64,000 nucleotides of DNA from Verrucomicrobiaceae bacterium UBA7681. Its GTDB lineage: Bacteria; Verrucomicrobiota; Verrucomicrobiia; Verrucomicrobiales; Verrucomicrobiaceae. The stretch spans positions 33,709 to 97,708 of the forward strand of contig DLGZ01000048.1 in NCBI GenBank assembly GCA_002482965.1. Direction: 5' to 3'. Of this stretch, positions 17,860 to 26,060 are shown one piece after another; positions within the stretch are counted from its first letter, which is position 1, and each line of letters opens with the position of its first letter. Made by a program: the position numbers and the translations under genes. A model generated the notes under the pieces. It was not told the origin of the DNA. It did not search any database and saw only the letters and a list, made by a program, of their open reading frames with translations.

Positions 17860-20178
17860 ATGCGTGCGCTTCACCGTCTGCTGCGAATGCGTCTCCTGCG
17901 CTGGTCGGGCGCGGCGCTGCTGCTGGCGGCGGTGGTCTGGCTGCTGCTGCCGCAGCCGGAGCTGTACCCGCCGGAGTTTCGTTTCTCGCGCACTCTGGAA
18001 GATCGCAACGGCAGGCTGCTGCATCTCGCGTTGACGCCGGATGGCAAGTATCGCCGCTACACGCCGCTGGCGGAGATCAGCCCGGCTTTGATCAATGCAA
18101 CGCTGACGCTGGAGGACAGGCATTTTTACGATCACCCGGGAGTGAATCCACTTTCCATGCTGCGCGCAGCATGGGGTGTCGTTTCAGGGTCAACACGCGG
18201 CGGAGGTTCTACCATCACGATGCAGCTCGCGCGGCTGCGCTACGATCTGCACACACGCACACCGTGGGGCAAGGCGTGGCAGATGCTGCGAGCGATGCAG
18301 ATAGAGAAACATCACTCGAAGGACGCCATCTTGGAGGCGTATCTCAATCAAGCGCCATACGGCGGAAATGTGGAAGGCGTGGGCGCGGCGAGTCTGCTGT
18401 GGTGCGGCAAACCGGCGCTGAAGCTGGCCCTGCGCGAAGCAGTGACGCTCTCTGTGCTGCCGCAAAGTCCCACGACACGCCGCCCCCGTGTGACGGGTGA
18501 AAATGCAAGCCTGGCCGCCGCGCAGCATCGGCTGTGGGATCGTTTGCGTGAGGAGCGTGGCGCACCTGCAGATCCGCTGGATGCGGCTTTCACGCTGCGG
18601 CAGCTTCAGCCTGTGCCACGTGAGGCACCGCATCTGGCACGGCGCTTGTTTGCGGGGAAACCTGCGGAAGATCGCGCCAGTTCCGGGGTGGCACTGCGCT
18701 GCACGCTGGACGCCAACAGACAGCAAGGCGTGGAGCAGGCGGTGAATGAATACGTATCGCGCAAACGCGAGGTGGGCATCACCAATGCCTGCGCGCTGCT
18801 GGTGCATGCGCCTTCGCGCGAGGTGCTGGCCTACGTGGGTTCCAGCCGCTTTCTCGACAGCTCAATCCAAGGCCAGGTGGACGGTGTACTGGCGCGTCGT
18901 TCGCCGGGATCAGCCCTGAAGCCCTTCATCTATGCCATGGCGATGCAGCAAGGACTGATCCATCCCCACACGCTGCTGCGCGACGGGCGCATGGCCTTCG
19001 GCAGCTACAATCCCGAAAATTTCGACCGCAACTTTGCCGGCCCCATTTCCGCCGAAGATGCACTTTATCACAGCCGCAACATTCCAGCGGTGGCATTGGC
19101 GCAGCGGCTCGATGATCCGGGCTTGTATGGCTTCCTCAAAGAGGCGGGCGTCGCTCTGCCTCAGCCTGCGGAGTACTACGGCCTCTCACTGCCGCTCGGC
19201 GGTGGTGAGGTTTCGATGGAGGAACTCGCCGAAATGTACGCACTCATGGCGAGCGACGGTTGTGCACGTAGGCTGAATTATTTCAAAGCGCAGCAGACCA
19301 TGGAGACAAAGCCGCTCCTTACCGATGAGGCCCGCTATCTGACACGCGAAATGCTGCGCACGCGTGAAGGCGAGCCGGTCATGGATGACCCCGCAGTGAC
19401 ATGGAAGACAGGCACCTCGCACGGCTTTCGCGATGCTTGGGCCGCTGGCATGCGCGGCGAATATGTGCTGGTGGTGTGGATCGGCAATTTCAACGGCAAG
19501 GCCAACCCGGCCTTCATCGCCCGCGAGTGCGCCGCACCGCTGCTGTTTGAAACATTCCGGCTTCTGCGCCTCCCAATGAGGCGGGAAAAGCCTCCAGCAG
19601 GTGTCTCGCAGGTGGAACTGTGCGCGGTCTCTGGCCAGCTCCTCACCCCGCACTGCCAGCACCGCGTGCAGGGCGGGTTCATTCCGGGCGTCTCACCCAT
19701 CACGCCCTGCGACATCCATCGCGAAGTCCTCATCGATGCCACCACCGGCCTGCGCGTCGCGCGGGATGATGGCAAGCATGCTCTGAAACACGAGGTGTTC
19801 GAGTTCTGGCCCCCGGACCTGCTGGAGATGTTCAAGCTCGCCGGCGTGCCGCGCAAAACACCACCACCACAGGAAGCCAGCGCTGAATCACTCGCTGCCG
19901 CTGATGCGGGTGCAGTGCCGAAGATTGTCTCTCCACGTGCCGCCTTGGTGTACACCCTGCAAGCCTCCGATGCGGCACGACAAACCATCCCGCTGCGTGC
20001 GGACACCGCTCCCGGCGTGAACCGCGTCTTCTGGTTTGCCGGCCCCCGCTTTCTCGGTGCCAGCGATCCCGCCACGCCCGTCATGTGGGCCGCCGCCGCC
20101 GGCAAATGGCGCGTTCATGTGCTGGATGATCAGGGACGCAGTGCCGCCGTGGAGGTACGCGTGGAGATGGTGCCGTGA
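17860..20178 (+). CDS. pbpC: penicillin-binding protein 1C
   Basis: 772 residues with an N-terminal membrane anchor (residues 12-31, LLRWSGAALLLAAVVWLLL). The glycosyltransferase domain (family GT51) follows, with the catalytic-Glu segment TLEDRHFYDHPGV and the GGSTITMQLAR motif. The transpeptidase domain has S351-A-L-K354 (SxxK, acyl-enzyme serine), S405-R-N (SxN position) and K516-T-G-T. The C-terminal 190 residues contain the PBP1C-specific domain (BiPBP_C type). It starts 5 nt after the alpha-2-macroglobulin stop, the classic yfhM-pbpC arrangement, suggesting coupled repair of peptidoglycan after protease attack. In E. coli the transpeptidase activity of PBP1C is in doubt; all catalytic motifs are intact here. 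Confidence 0.94.
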   Translation: MRALHRLLRMRLLRWSGAALLLAAVVWLLLPQPELYPPEFRFSRTLEDRNGRLLHLALTPDGKYRRYTPLAEISPALINATLTLEDRHFYDHPGVNPLSMLRAAWGVVSGSTRGGGSTITMQLARLRYDLHTRTPWGKAWQMLRAMQIEKHHSKDAILEAYLNQAPYGGNVEGVGAASLLWCGKPALKLALREAVTLSVLPQSPTTRRPRVTGENASLAAAQHRLWDRLREERGAPADPLDAAFTLRQLQPVPREAPHLARRLFAGKPAEDRASSGVALRCTLDANRQQGVEQAVNEYVSRKREVGITNACALLVHAPSREVLAYVGSSRFLDSSIQGQVDGVLARRSPGSALKPFIYAMAMQQGLIHPHTLLRDGRMAFGSYNPENFDRNFAGPISAEDALYHSRNIPAVALAQRLDDPGLYGFLKEAGVALPQPAEYYGLSLPLGGGEVSMEELAEMYALMASDGCARRLNYFKAQQTMETKPLLTDEARYLTREMLRTREGEPVMDDPAVTWKTGTSHGFRDAWAAGMRGEYVLVVWIGNFNGKANPAFIARECAAPLLFETFRLLRLPMRREKPPAGVSQVELCAVSGQLLTPHCQHRVQGGFIPGVSPITPCDIHREVLIDATTGLRVARDDGKHALKHEVFEFWPPDLLEMFKLAGVPRKTPPPQEASAESLAAADAGAVPKIVSPRAALVYTLQASDAARQTIPLRADTAPGVNRVFWFAGPRFLGASDPATPVMWAAAAGKWRVHVLDDQGRSAAVEVRVEMVP

Positions 20179-20187
20179 AGTTCGCAG

Positions 20188-20763
20188 CTATTGCAGGACA
20201 AAATCTTTCGACTCCAGCTTCAACAAAAACGCCTTGGCCTCCATTCCTCCCGCAAAACCTGTCAGCTTGCCATTGGAACCAATCACACGATGACACGGCG
20301 CGATGATGGAGATGGGATTCTTCCCATTCGCCGCACCCACCGCACGCACCGCATTGGGGTTGCCGATCTGTTCCGCGATCTGCGCGTAGCTGCGCGTCTC
20401 GCCAAAGGGAATGGTCAGCAATGCGGCCCAGACTTTCTGCTGAAACTCCGTGCCGCCGATGAAGTCGAGCTTCAGGGAGAACGTCTCGCGTTCCCCCTCG
20501 AAGTAGTCCTGCAGTTGCCGCTCCGCCTCCAGCAGCACCGGATGTTTTCTGTCTTTATGCAGCGGACTGAGGCGCACGCGCTTCGGATCATCGTTTTCCC
20601 ACAGCACTGCCGCTAGTCCATGATCATTCGCCACGAGTGTGAGCAGGCCCACCGGCGAGGGCATGGTTTTATAAAAGTAGCTGCTGGGGGTCATTTCAGT
20701 GCGGTTTGCGTTCGGACTGATCATGGCGCGCTCTGGTGACTGCTGCTGGCCATTTTCGGACAT
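20188..20763 (-). CDS. ogt: methylated-DNA-[protein]-cysteine S-methyltransferase
   Basis: Up to 191 residues. The suicide acceptor is C157 in PCHRV; the helix-turn-helix segment IPFGETRSYAQIAEQIG and the Asn hinge before it (AVGAANGKNP) are the standard DNA-binding part. The enzyme transfers alkyl groups from O6-alkylguanine to its own cysteine. The first ATG is at 20763, inside one arm of a long inverted repeat. In-frame ATGs at 20724 and 20694 give products nearer the usual length (the last, MTPSSYFYKTMPSPVG, begins where typical Ogt domains begin), so the true start may be shorter. It ends 9 nt from the end of pbpC (convergent) and is divergent from the alkA fusion, forming a small alkylation-repair locus. 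Confidence 0.93.
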   Translation of the reverse strand: MSENGQQQSPERAMISPNANRTEMTPSSYFYKTMPSPVGLLTLVANDHGLAAVLWENDDPKRVRLSPLHKDRKHPVLLEAERQLQDYFEGERETFSLKLDFIGGTEFQQKVWAALLTIPFGETRSYAQIAEQIGNPNAVRAVGAANGKNPISIIAPCHRVIGSNGKLTGFAGGMEAKAFLLKLESKDFVLQ

Positions 20764-20798
20764 GGAGATAAAATAACCTCATGTCCGAAAACGGCCAG
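20746..20798. promoter_or_regulatory. 19-bp inverted repeat spanning the first ATG of both ogt and alkA
   Basis: The left arm TGGCCATTTTCGGACATG (20747-20764) and the right arm CATGTCCGAAAACGGCCA (20780-20797) are reverse complements with one mismatch, extended by one more matched pair (20746/20798); the spacer is 15 nt (20765-20779). If both genes start at the downstream ATGs (20694 and 20835), the repeat sits close to the middle of a 140-nt intergenic region, where an operator would be expected. It does not resemble the E. coli Ada box. If the outer ATGs are used, both proteins start with the same MSENGQ. Confidence 0.6.
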
Positions 20799-22298
20799 TC
20801 CGGTAGTGCTGAATGGACTAGCCTGCTGCACCCCATGAACCTGATCGATGATGATGCCGCGTATCGCGCGATGAAATCCCGTGACTCACGCTTTGACGGC
20901 GTGTTCTACGTGGGCGTCACCTCCACGGGCATCTACTGCCGCCCCATCTGTCCGGTGAAGGTGCCGAAGCGGGAGAACTGCCGCTTCTATGAAAGCGCCG
21001 AGGCTGCGGAGAAGGCGGCCTTCCGCCCCTGCCTGCGCTGCCGGCCGGAGCTGGCTCCGGGGCACGCGCCCGTGGATCACGCGCATCGGCTGGCAGATTT
21101 GATCATGCTCCGCATGGACGAAGGGCTCGCGGAAGAAGGCGCAGGTCTCGAAGAAATCGCCACGCAGTTTGGCCTCAGTTCACGCCAGTTACGCCGTATC
21201 GTGCAGCAGGAACTCGGCGTCTCGCCCATCGAGTTGATCCAAACCCGACGTCTGCTTTTGGCCAAGCAACTTCTCACTGACACCCAGCTGCCGGTCATCG
21301 AAATCGCCTTTGCCAGCGGCTTCTCCAGCCTGCGCCGGTTCAATGACGCCTTCAGCCAGCATTACCGCATGCCGCCCACACGCCTGCGCAAAGAAGCCGC
21401 CGCGCATCCGGGCAGGCTGCACGCCACGGACACCTCCACGCTGCAGCTCGGCTACCGCCCGCCCTACGACTGGGAAACCATGCTCAAGTTTCTCGCCGCA
21501 CGCACGATCCGCGAGGTGGAATTCGTCGCCGACGGCACCTACTCGCGCAACGTGCGGCTGGGCGACCACACCGGCTGGATCAAAGTGTCCAACGCAGCGG
21601 CAAAGAACGCACTGCAGGTGGAGTTCACGCATTCGCTGACGCCAGTCCTGCCCGCGCTGCTGGGCCGCCTGCGCCACATGTTTGATCTCTCGGCCCGTCC
21701 CGACCTCATCGCCGCGCATCTGAGGCAGGATGCCACGCTGAAAAAGAGCGTCATGCAAAATCCCGGTCTGCGCGTGCCGGGCGCATTCGACGGTTTTGAA
21801 ATGGCCGTGCGCGCCATCCTGGGCCAGCAGATCACGGTGCAGGCCGCGACTAAGATCGCCTGCCGCTATGCCGAAGCCTTCGGTGAGAAAATCGAAACTC
21901 CATTTCCTGAACTCACACGGCTGACTCCCCTGGCGCAGAAGGTCACCAGCGCCACCCTCAATGACATCGCCCGCCTCGGCATCATCCGCACCCGCGCCGC
22001 GTGCATCCTCGCCCTCGCAGAGGCCTTCCGTTCAGGCAGGCTTCAGCTCGATCCCGGCGCGCAACCCGAGGCCGCCATCGCGCAACTGGTGACTCTGCCC
22101 GGCATCGGCCCCTGGACCGCACATTACATCGCCATGCGCGCCCTGCGCTGGCCGGATGCCTTTCCCAAAGAAGACATCGCCGTCCGCAACAACCTCGGCG
22201 GCGTCACTGCAAAGCAGGCCGAAGAGATGTCCCAGCCCTGGCGTCCGTGGCGGAGCTATGCGGTGATGCATGTGTGGCATAGCCCGCTGATGAAGTGA
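20781..22298 (+). CDS. alkA: Ada-AlkA fusion: methyl-phosphotriester acceptor, AraC-type HTH and 3-methyladenine DNA glycosylase
   Basis: 505 residues if the ATG at 20781 is used; the in-frame ATG at 20835 (MNLIDDDAAYRAM) is where Ada-type proteins usually begin. The zinc-binding acceptor has C53, C57, C84 and C87 (IYCRPICPVK and CLRCRPE). An AraC-type double helix-turn-helix spans about 119-205. An AlkA N-terminal domain and a helix-hairpin-helix glycosylase domain follow, with LPGIGPWTAHYIAMRA at 439 and the catalytic Asp at D465 (FPKEDIAV). The C-terminal RPWRSYAVMHVW matches AlkA. The protein should sense methylated DNA phosphates and excise alkylated bases, and may activate its own operon and ogt. 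The combination is common in Actinobacteria and other phyla. Confidence 0.94.
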   Translation: MSENGQSGSAEWTSLLHPMNLIDDDAAYRAMKSRDSRFDGVFYVGVTSTGIYCRPICPVKVPKRENCRFYESAEAAEKAAFRPCLRCRPELAPGHAPVDHAHRLADLIMLRMDEGLAEEGAGLEEIATQFGLSSRQLRRIVQQELGVSPIELIQTRRLLLAKQLLTDTQLPVIEIAFASGFSSLRRFNDAFSQHYRMPPTRLRKEAAAHPGRLHATDTSTLQLGYRPPYDWETMLKFLAARTIREVEFVADGTYSRNVRLGDHTGWIKVSNAAAKNALQVEFTHSLTPVLPALLGRLRHMFDLSARPDLIAAHLRQDATLKKSVMQNPGLRVPGAFDGFEMAVRAILGQQITVQAATKIACRYAEAFGEKIETPFPELTRLTPLAQKVTSATLNDIARLGIIRTRAACILALAEAFRSGRLQLDPGAQPEAAIAQLVTLPGIGPWTAHYIAMRALRWPDAFPKEDIAVRNNLGGVTAKQAEEMSQPWRPWRSYAVMHVWHSPLMK

Positions 22299-22449
22299 GA
22301 CCTTTGTCCTGCCTGCCGGGCGCGTGGCATCTGTGGCGCGCCGGAGCCCGGTGAAGAATGGAGGCGCAGCCCCATTGTCAGGTGTGCTTTGCACGAGGAC
22401 TGCTATATTCGATCCTGTCACACGCAGCAAGAATGTCGGGCGAGCCCCC

Positions 22450-22695
22450 ATGGAAGAACTCATTTTCAAATCCGCCCCCGCCTTCCTGGAGAAACTATGG
22501 GCCATGCCTCAGGACTCCGTACGCCTGCTCTGCCCCGTGTGCGGAGGAGACGTGATGTGTGCACCAGACTGGAAACGTGCCCGCGAACTCACCGTTCATC
22601 CCGGAGCGTATTGCACAGTGAACCGCCGGCATCTGACGGTGATGTTTGACCTGGCCCCCGAGCAACTCCGCAGACCGTCGGTGACGCCTGCCTGA
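22450..22695 (+). CDS. small protein with a CPVCGG zinc-knuckle-like pair, unknown function
   Basis: 81 residues from the ATG at 22450 (MEELIFKSAPAFLEKLW). The frame is open from 22324 but the extra residues look like noncoding sequence. A CPVCGG motif near residues 28-33 could be half of a zinc ribbon; a second CxxC is missing, though single cysteines occur at about 37 and 55. Nothing else is recognised. It lies 150 nt after the alkA stop on the same strand, possibly as an independent unit. Codon usage looks normal for the window. It could be a real small regulatory or stress protein, or a spurious frame; the motif and normal codon use favour a gene. Confidence 0.5.
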   Translation: MEELIFKSAPAFLEKLWAMPQDSVRLLCPVCGGDVMCAPDWKRARELTVHPGAYCTVNRRHLTVMFDLAPEQLRRPSVTPA

Positions 22696-22816
22696 TGCTG
22701 GACTTACGCTCCAGGCCATGTTCTGGAAGCTGCTAAGTGAGGAAATGAGCTATCCTGAGAGAAACTGTCCAAACCAGTCAATGAACGCTGGTGGGTGTGC
22801 AGCTGTCATCATCTCC

Positions 22817-22969
22817 ATGACCGACAAAACCAACCTCACTCCCAAACAAAAAGAAATACAGAGCCTCTTCGCCCGAGGGAAAACGCCCGAAACCATTGCC
22901 ATCCGCATGGGCATGAAAATCTCCAAGGTCCTGATGGTGATCGCGCTGGTGCCGAAGCCCGTGGTTTGA
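22817..22969 (+). CDS. 50-residue LuxR/sigma-4-like helix-turn-helix protein
   Basis: From the ATG at 22817 the product is MTDKTNLTPKQKEIQSLFAR followed by a second helix pair, in the pattern LTPKQKEIQSLFARGKTPET, IAIRMGMKISKV. This resembles the GerE/LuxR helix-turn-helix (LTPREKEVLxLxAxGxSNKEIAxxLxIS) without any receiver or ligand domain. The frame is open back to 22718, but the earlier codons encode a Cys/Met-rich stretch without homology-like features. It is too short to have a second domain; it could be a stand-alone DNA-binding protein or the remnant of a longer regulator. The short length limits certainty. Confidence 0.5.
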   Translation: MTDKTNLTPKQKEIQSLFARGKTPETIAIRMGMKISKVLMVIALVPKPVV

Positions 22970-23292
22970 TGGGCCTGGCTGGCCGCCTCCAATTTGGGTA
23001 TTCAGACAGCAAGCGGGTTCTCTTGGGTGGCTTTAAATCAGTGCAGGCAGACTCACGTCTGCCGCTCGCCTTGATTACACCTGCAGCTGCGCCTGCTGCC
23101 GAAGCTCCCGCTGACGCCTCGCCAGCACACGCCAAGAACCACGCATCCAGCACAAGGAACAGCCAGCTTTACTGGAAACCACTACACCAAAATTGCGGTC
23201 ATTCACGACGGCAGGTAACGTATCGGACGACAATATCGCATATTCCGCAGGGGGGCATCGTAGCAGCCGTGAAAACAAACCACGAACGCGCT
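22970..23292. other. 323-nt stretch without a convincing gene
   Basis: Lies between the small HTH gene and the AraC regulator. I see no RNA gene, terminator or clear promoter hexamers. A frame in phase with the AraC gene is open through it, but its composition (runs of short, low-similarity codons) does not continue a protein domain. It probably holds the promoter of the AraC-type gene. Confidence 0.4.
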
Positions 23293-24114
23293 ATGAATAA
23301 CAATACCACCACCCATACCTCCCCCCGCCAGCGATTCATCCTGAACCTCTCTGAGAGCGATCTCTTCCAGCACTACCAGAAGGCCTTCCACACGCTGACC
23401 AGCCTGCCGCTGAGCCTGGAAGCCACCAAGGATGGCTCACTCATCGAAGGCATCATCACCCGCAAGGGCGTGGCCGGTGTGGTGGAAACGCAGGTGCCGG
23501 TGCGCGTGGGAAAAAACACCATCGCCTTCATGCTGACCGGCGGCGTGCGCCTCCAGCCTGCGAATGCCGAACACTTCGCCCCCGTGGCCAAGGCGCTGCT
23601 GGATGACGACCGCAGCGCCGCAGAGATCCGCGCCGCGAAGGTGCACTTTGAACACGTGCCCGTCATGGAACCCGCACGCTATGAGGCCGCGCTGGCCATC
23701 CTGCAGTCCTTTGCCCTCCAACTGGGAGACAGCGCACACCGCCTGCTGTTTGCCACCGCCACCCATGAGCCCGAGGCCGTGCGCAATGCCAAAATTTTCA
23801 TCCACGACCATCTGGCCGAGCCGATGTCCCTCGAAGCCGTCGCCAGCGCGGTGAACGTCAGTTCCTTCCACTTCTGCAAGCTCTTCAAGCGCTCCACCGG
23901 CCTGACCTTCACTGACTTCGTGAACCGCGCCCGCGTGGAAAAGGCCAAGCGCATGCTCATGAAGCCCGCCGCCCGCATCACCGAAGTCGCCTACGACGTC
24001 GGCTTCCAGAGCCTCTCCCACTTCAACCGCAGCTTCCGCCGCATCGCCGATGAATCCCCCACGGAATTCCGCAGCCGCATGAAGCACGGCGGCCCGGCCC
24101 TGATGGCCGCATAA
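23293..24114 (+). CDS. AraC-family regulator with a PocR-like sensor domain
   Basis: 273 residues from the ATG at 23293; a GTG at 23269 is a second candidate. Residues 10-165 look like a PocR-type ligand domain (LFQHYQKAFHTLTSLPLSLEATKDG, then a QVPVRVGKNTIAFMLTGGVRL strand pattern), but the cysteines that PocR domains commonly use for metal or cofactor binding are not evident. The C-terminal 100 residues form the AraC double helix-turn-helix: MSLEAVASAVNVSSFHFCKLFKRSTG, then ITEVAYDVGFQSLSHFNRSFRRIADESPTEF, with the usual second-helix pattern. It probably senses a small metabolite and controls a nearby gene, most simply the oxidoreductase at 24441; that pairing is inference from position. 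A terminator follows 45 nt after its stop. Confidence 0.88.
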   Translation: MNNNTTTHTSPRQRFILNLSESDLFQHYQKAFHTLTSLPLSLEATKDGSLIEGIITRKGVAGVVETQVPVRVGKNTIAFMLTGGVRLQPANAEHFAPVAKALLDDDRSAAEIRAAKVHFEHVPVMEPARYEAALAILQSFALQLGDSAHRLLFATATHEPEAVRNAKIFIHDHLAEPMSLEAVASAVNVSSFHFCKLFKRSTGLTFTDFVNRARVEKAKRMLMKPAARITEVAYDVGFQSLSHFNRSFRRIADESPTEFRSRMKHGGPALMAA

Positions 24115-24440
24115 ACTTTGTCGCCATGTGCACCGCTCCGCGGTGTTTCGACGACATTGCCCCGGAGAGGACGTCTGAGCGCGTTGGGCCATCCTTTCCG
24201 GGGTTTTTTGTGCCCTGGCGGAGCCACTTCAAAAATCAGCAATCGCTTCCACCCAGCGCAGCCGCCCCCTGAATGATTGATGATTATCGAATATTCGATT
24301 TTTGATTTTTGAGGTTTCCCAGCCCCCCTGCACTGCCCTTCCCCGGCGCAGATGCACTTGACCCCCCGCCCCCTCTGCGCACACTCGTTTCCCACTCTTC
24401 CAACCCTGAACCGAGAACTTAGAACCCCGAACACTTTTTT
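24115..24440. other. 326-nt intergenic region with terminator and AT-rich tract
   Basis: Contains a strong terminator at 24160-24209 and then an AT-rich stretch near 24277-24315 with the palindrome CGAATATTCG, followed by a C-rich leader to the ATG at 24441. Degenerate words of the type GATTTTTGA and GAACTTAGAACC recall simple-sequence intergenic repeats. No gene is visible. Confidence 0.5.
24160..24209 (+). terminator. factor-independent terminator after the AraC gene
   Basis: Stem CCCCGGAGAGGA (24160-24171) pairs with TCCTTTCCGGGG (24192-24203) with one G-T mismatch, loop 20 nt, followed by a run of six T (24204-24209). It should end transcripts of the AraC-type gene. Confidence 0.85.
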
Positions 24441-25667
24441 ATGAGCCGGAAAATTCGTTATGGCATGATCGGCGGCGGACGCGGCGCCTTCATTGGCGGC
24501 GTCCATCGCATCGCAGCATCGATCGATCAGCAGATTGAACTCGTTTGCGGCGCTTTTTCCTCCGACCCCCAGCGCTCCAAGGACAGCGGCGCGGACTTCT
24601 TCCTGCCCGCTGAGCGCTGCTACGCCAACTACGAAGAAATGATCCGCACCGAGGCCGCGCTGCCTGCGGACAAGCGCATGGACTTCGTCTCCATCGTCAC
24701 GCCGAACCACCTGCACTTCCCCGCCGCCAAGGCCGCGCTGGAGGCCGGCTTCCACGTCCTCTCAGACAAGCCCGCCACCTTCAACCTCGCGCAGGCCAAG
24801 GAACTGGCGGAAATCGTCAAGGCCAGCGGCAAGCTCTACGGCGTCACTTACAACTACACCGGCTACCCGCTCATGCGCCAGGCCCGGCAGATGATCGAAG
24901 AAGGCAAGCTTGGCGAGATCCGTAAAGTCGTCGTCGAGTACCCGCAGGGTTGGCTGGCCACCATGCTGGAAAACACCGGGCAGAAGCAGGCCTCCTGGCG
25001 CGTGGACCCCGCCATCTGCGGTGCCGCCGGCTGCATGGGAGACATCGGCACGCACGCCATCAACCTCGCCGAATACGTCACCGGTTTGCATATTAAAGAG
25101 CTCGCTGCTGACCTCACCATCTTCCTGGCCAAAGAAGGCCGCCGTCTGGAAGACGATGGCAACGTGCTGCTGCGCTTCACCAACGGCGCCAAGGGCGTGC
25201 TGCACTCCAGCCAGATTAGCATCGGCTGTGAAAACAACCTCAGCCTCCGCGTCTATGGTTCCCTGGGCGGCATCGAGTGGTCCCAGCTTGATCCGAACAC
25301 GATGATCGTCACCTCCCTGGACAAGCCGAAGCAGATCTACCGCACCAGCATGGGCTACCTCGGCAGCGCCGCCGCCGCTTGCTCACGCACACCTTCAGGC
25401 CATCCCGAAGGCTACCTGGAAGGATTCGCGAACATCTACAAAAACTTCGCCAACCACGTCCGCGCCGTAAGCGCTGGCACCGCGCCGAACCCGCTCGACA
25501 TGGACTACCCGACCATCGAAGAAGGCGTGGCCGGCATGGCCTTCATCGAAGCCGTCGTCGCCTCCTCCGCAAACAACGCCGCCTGGACCCCGCTGGACTA
25601 CACACCGACCACGCGCGCGAAGTATGGTGACGCCACGCTGAGCAGTGATCGCGGCGGACTGGCGTAA
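24441..25667 (+). CDS. Gfo/Idh/MocA-family oxidoreductase
   Basis: 408 residues. The Rossmann fold opens with YGMIGGGRGAFIG (GxGxxG-type, residues 7-19) for NAD(P). The conserved family position EKP reads DKP here (VLSDKPATFN), which still carries the catalytic-site Lys. The central sheet domain follows with VVEYPQGWLATML and GDIGTHAINLAEYVTG, where the conserved GDxGxH motif supplies the active-site histidine. Family members oxidise or reduce sugars, sugar acids and cyclitols; the substrate cannot be read. No signal peptide is seen, so it acts in the cytosol. It is a single-gene unit: a terminator is upstream and another begins 20 nt after the stop. A second, only distantly related family member is at 30041-31123. 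Confidence 0.92.
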   Translation: MSRKIRYGMIGGGRGAFIGGVHRIAASIDQQIELVCGAFSSDPQRSKDSGADFFLPAERCYANYEEMIRTEAALPADKRMDFVSIVTPNHLHFPAAKAALEAGFHVLSDKPATFNLAQAKELAEIVKASGKLYGVTYNYTGYPLMRQARQMIEEGKLGEIRKVVVEYPQGWLATMLENTGQKQASWRVDPAICGAAGCMGDIGTHAINLAEYVTGLHIKELAADLTIFLAKEGRRLEDDGNVLLRFTNGAKGVLHSSQISIGCENNLSLRVYGSLGGIEWSQLDPNTMIVTSLDKPKQIYRTSMGYLGSAAAACSRTPSGHPEGYLEGFANIYKNFANHVRAVSAGTAPNPLDMDYPTIEEGVAGMAFIEAVVASSANNAAWTPLDYTPTTRAKYGDATLSSDRGGLA

Positions 25668-25686
25668 TAGCAGCTGCAGATTCTCG

Positions 25687-25723
25687 GAGCGATGTCGGCA
25701 CACGCTGACATCGCTCTTTTTTT
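25687..25723 (+). terminator. factor-independent terminator after the oxidoreductase
   Basis: Perfect 10-bp stem GAGCGATGTC (25687-25696) and GACATCGCTC (25707-25716) with a 10-nt loop, followed by seven T (25717-25723). It sits 20 nt after the stop codon at 25667. Confidence 0.92.
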
Positions 25724-25757
25724 GGACACATCTTACCGCAGCTTTAGCTCGCATTCC

Positions 25758-25794
25758 CTCGTCCCCACGCATCGCGTAGCGATGCCAGCACGAG
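25758..25794. repeat. nested palindrome with GTA loop beside a transposase remnant
   Basis: An inner perfect hairpin GCATCGC-GTA-GCGATGC (25769-25785) is enclosed by CTCGT (25758-25762) and ACGAG (25790-25794). A similar CGC-GTA-GCG hairpin occurs at 47803-47817 in another intergenic region. The form resembles the REP palindromes that travel with Y1 transposases. Confidence 0.5.
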
Positions 25795-25878
25795 CGTCCC
25801 ATCCTATCTCACCAGGAAGGCATGTCGGCACCCGCACACCGGACACATCTCCACACGGGAGCCCTGCCGCCAACTCCA

Positions 25879-26060
25879 TCACTCCAAACACTTCGGCTCA
25901 AAACGGATGCCGGACTTCTTCACCATGATCTCCAGTTCCTCCCGGAAACTGCGCGTGCGAGGGTGCTCCTCCTGCCCGCTCACATAAGCCACCACCTCCG
26001 GCAGCACCGACGCGCTCACAGTGAAGGCCGCGTAGCCATCCTGTCAGGCGAACTTCGCTC
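25879..26060 (-). pseudogene. remnant of the C-terminus of an IS200-like (REP-associated, Y1) transposase
   Basis: Reading the minus strand from about 26060 down to the TGA at 25879 gives RAKFA, a stop, then QDGYAAFTVSASVLPEVVAY and VSGQEEHPRTRSFREELEIM, ending KKSGIRFEPKCLE. This matches the end of Y1 transposases of the TnpA-REP type, in which KFAWQ.GYGAFSVS and the Q..HH...F.EE...L....I.FD..Y pattern are typical. The TGA at 26044-26046 stands exactly where the family has Trp (TGG), so the copy is broken both by truncation and by a point change. The catalytic His-hydrophobe-His and Tyr parts are missing. It explains why the 747 nt between the two flanking genes hold no intact gene. Confidence 0.75.

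Noticed and set aside
25692..25928. 78-residue plus-strand frame after the oxidoreductase
   Set aside because: It starts inside the terminator hairpin, crosses the palindrome and is antisense to the transposase remnant.
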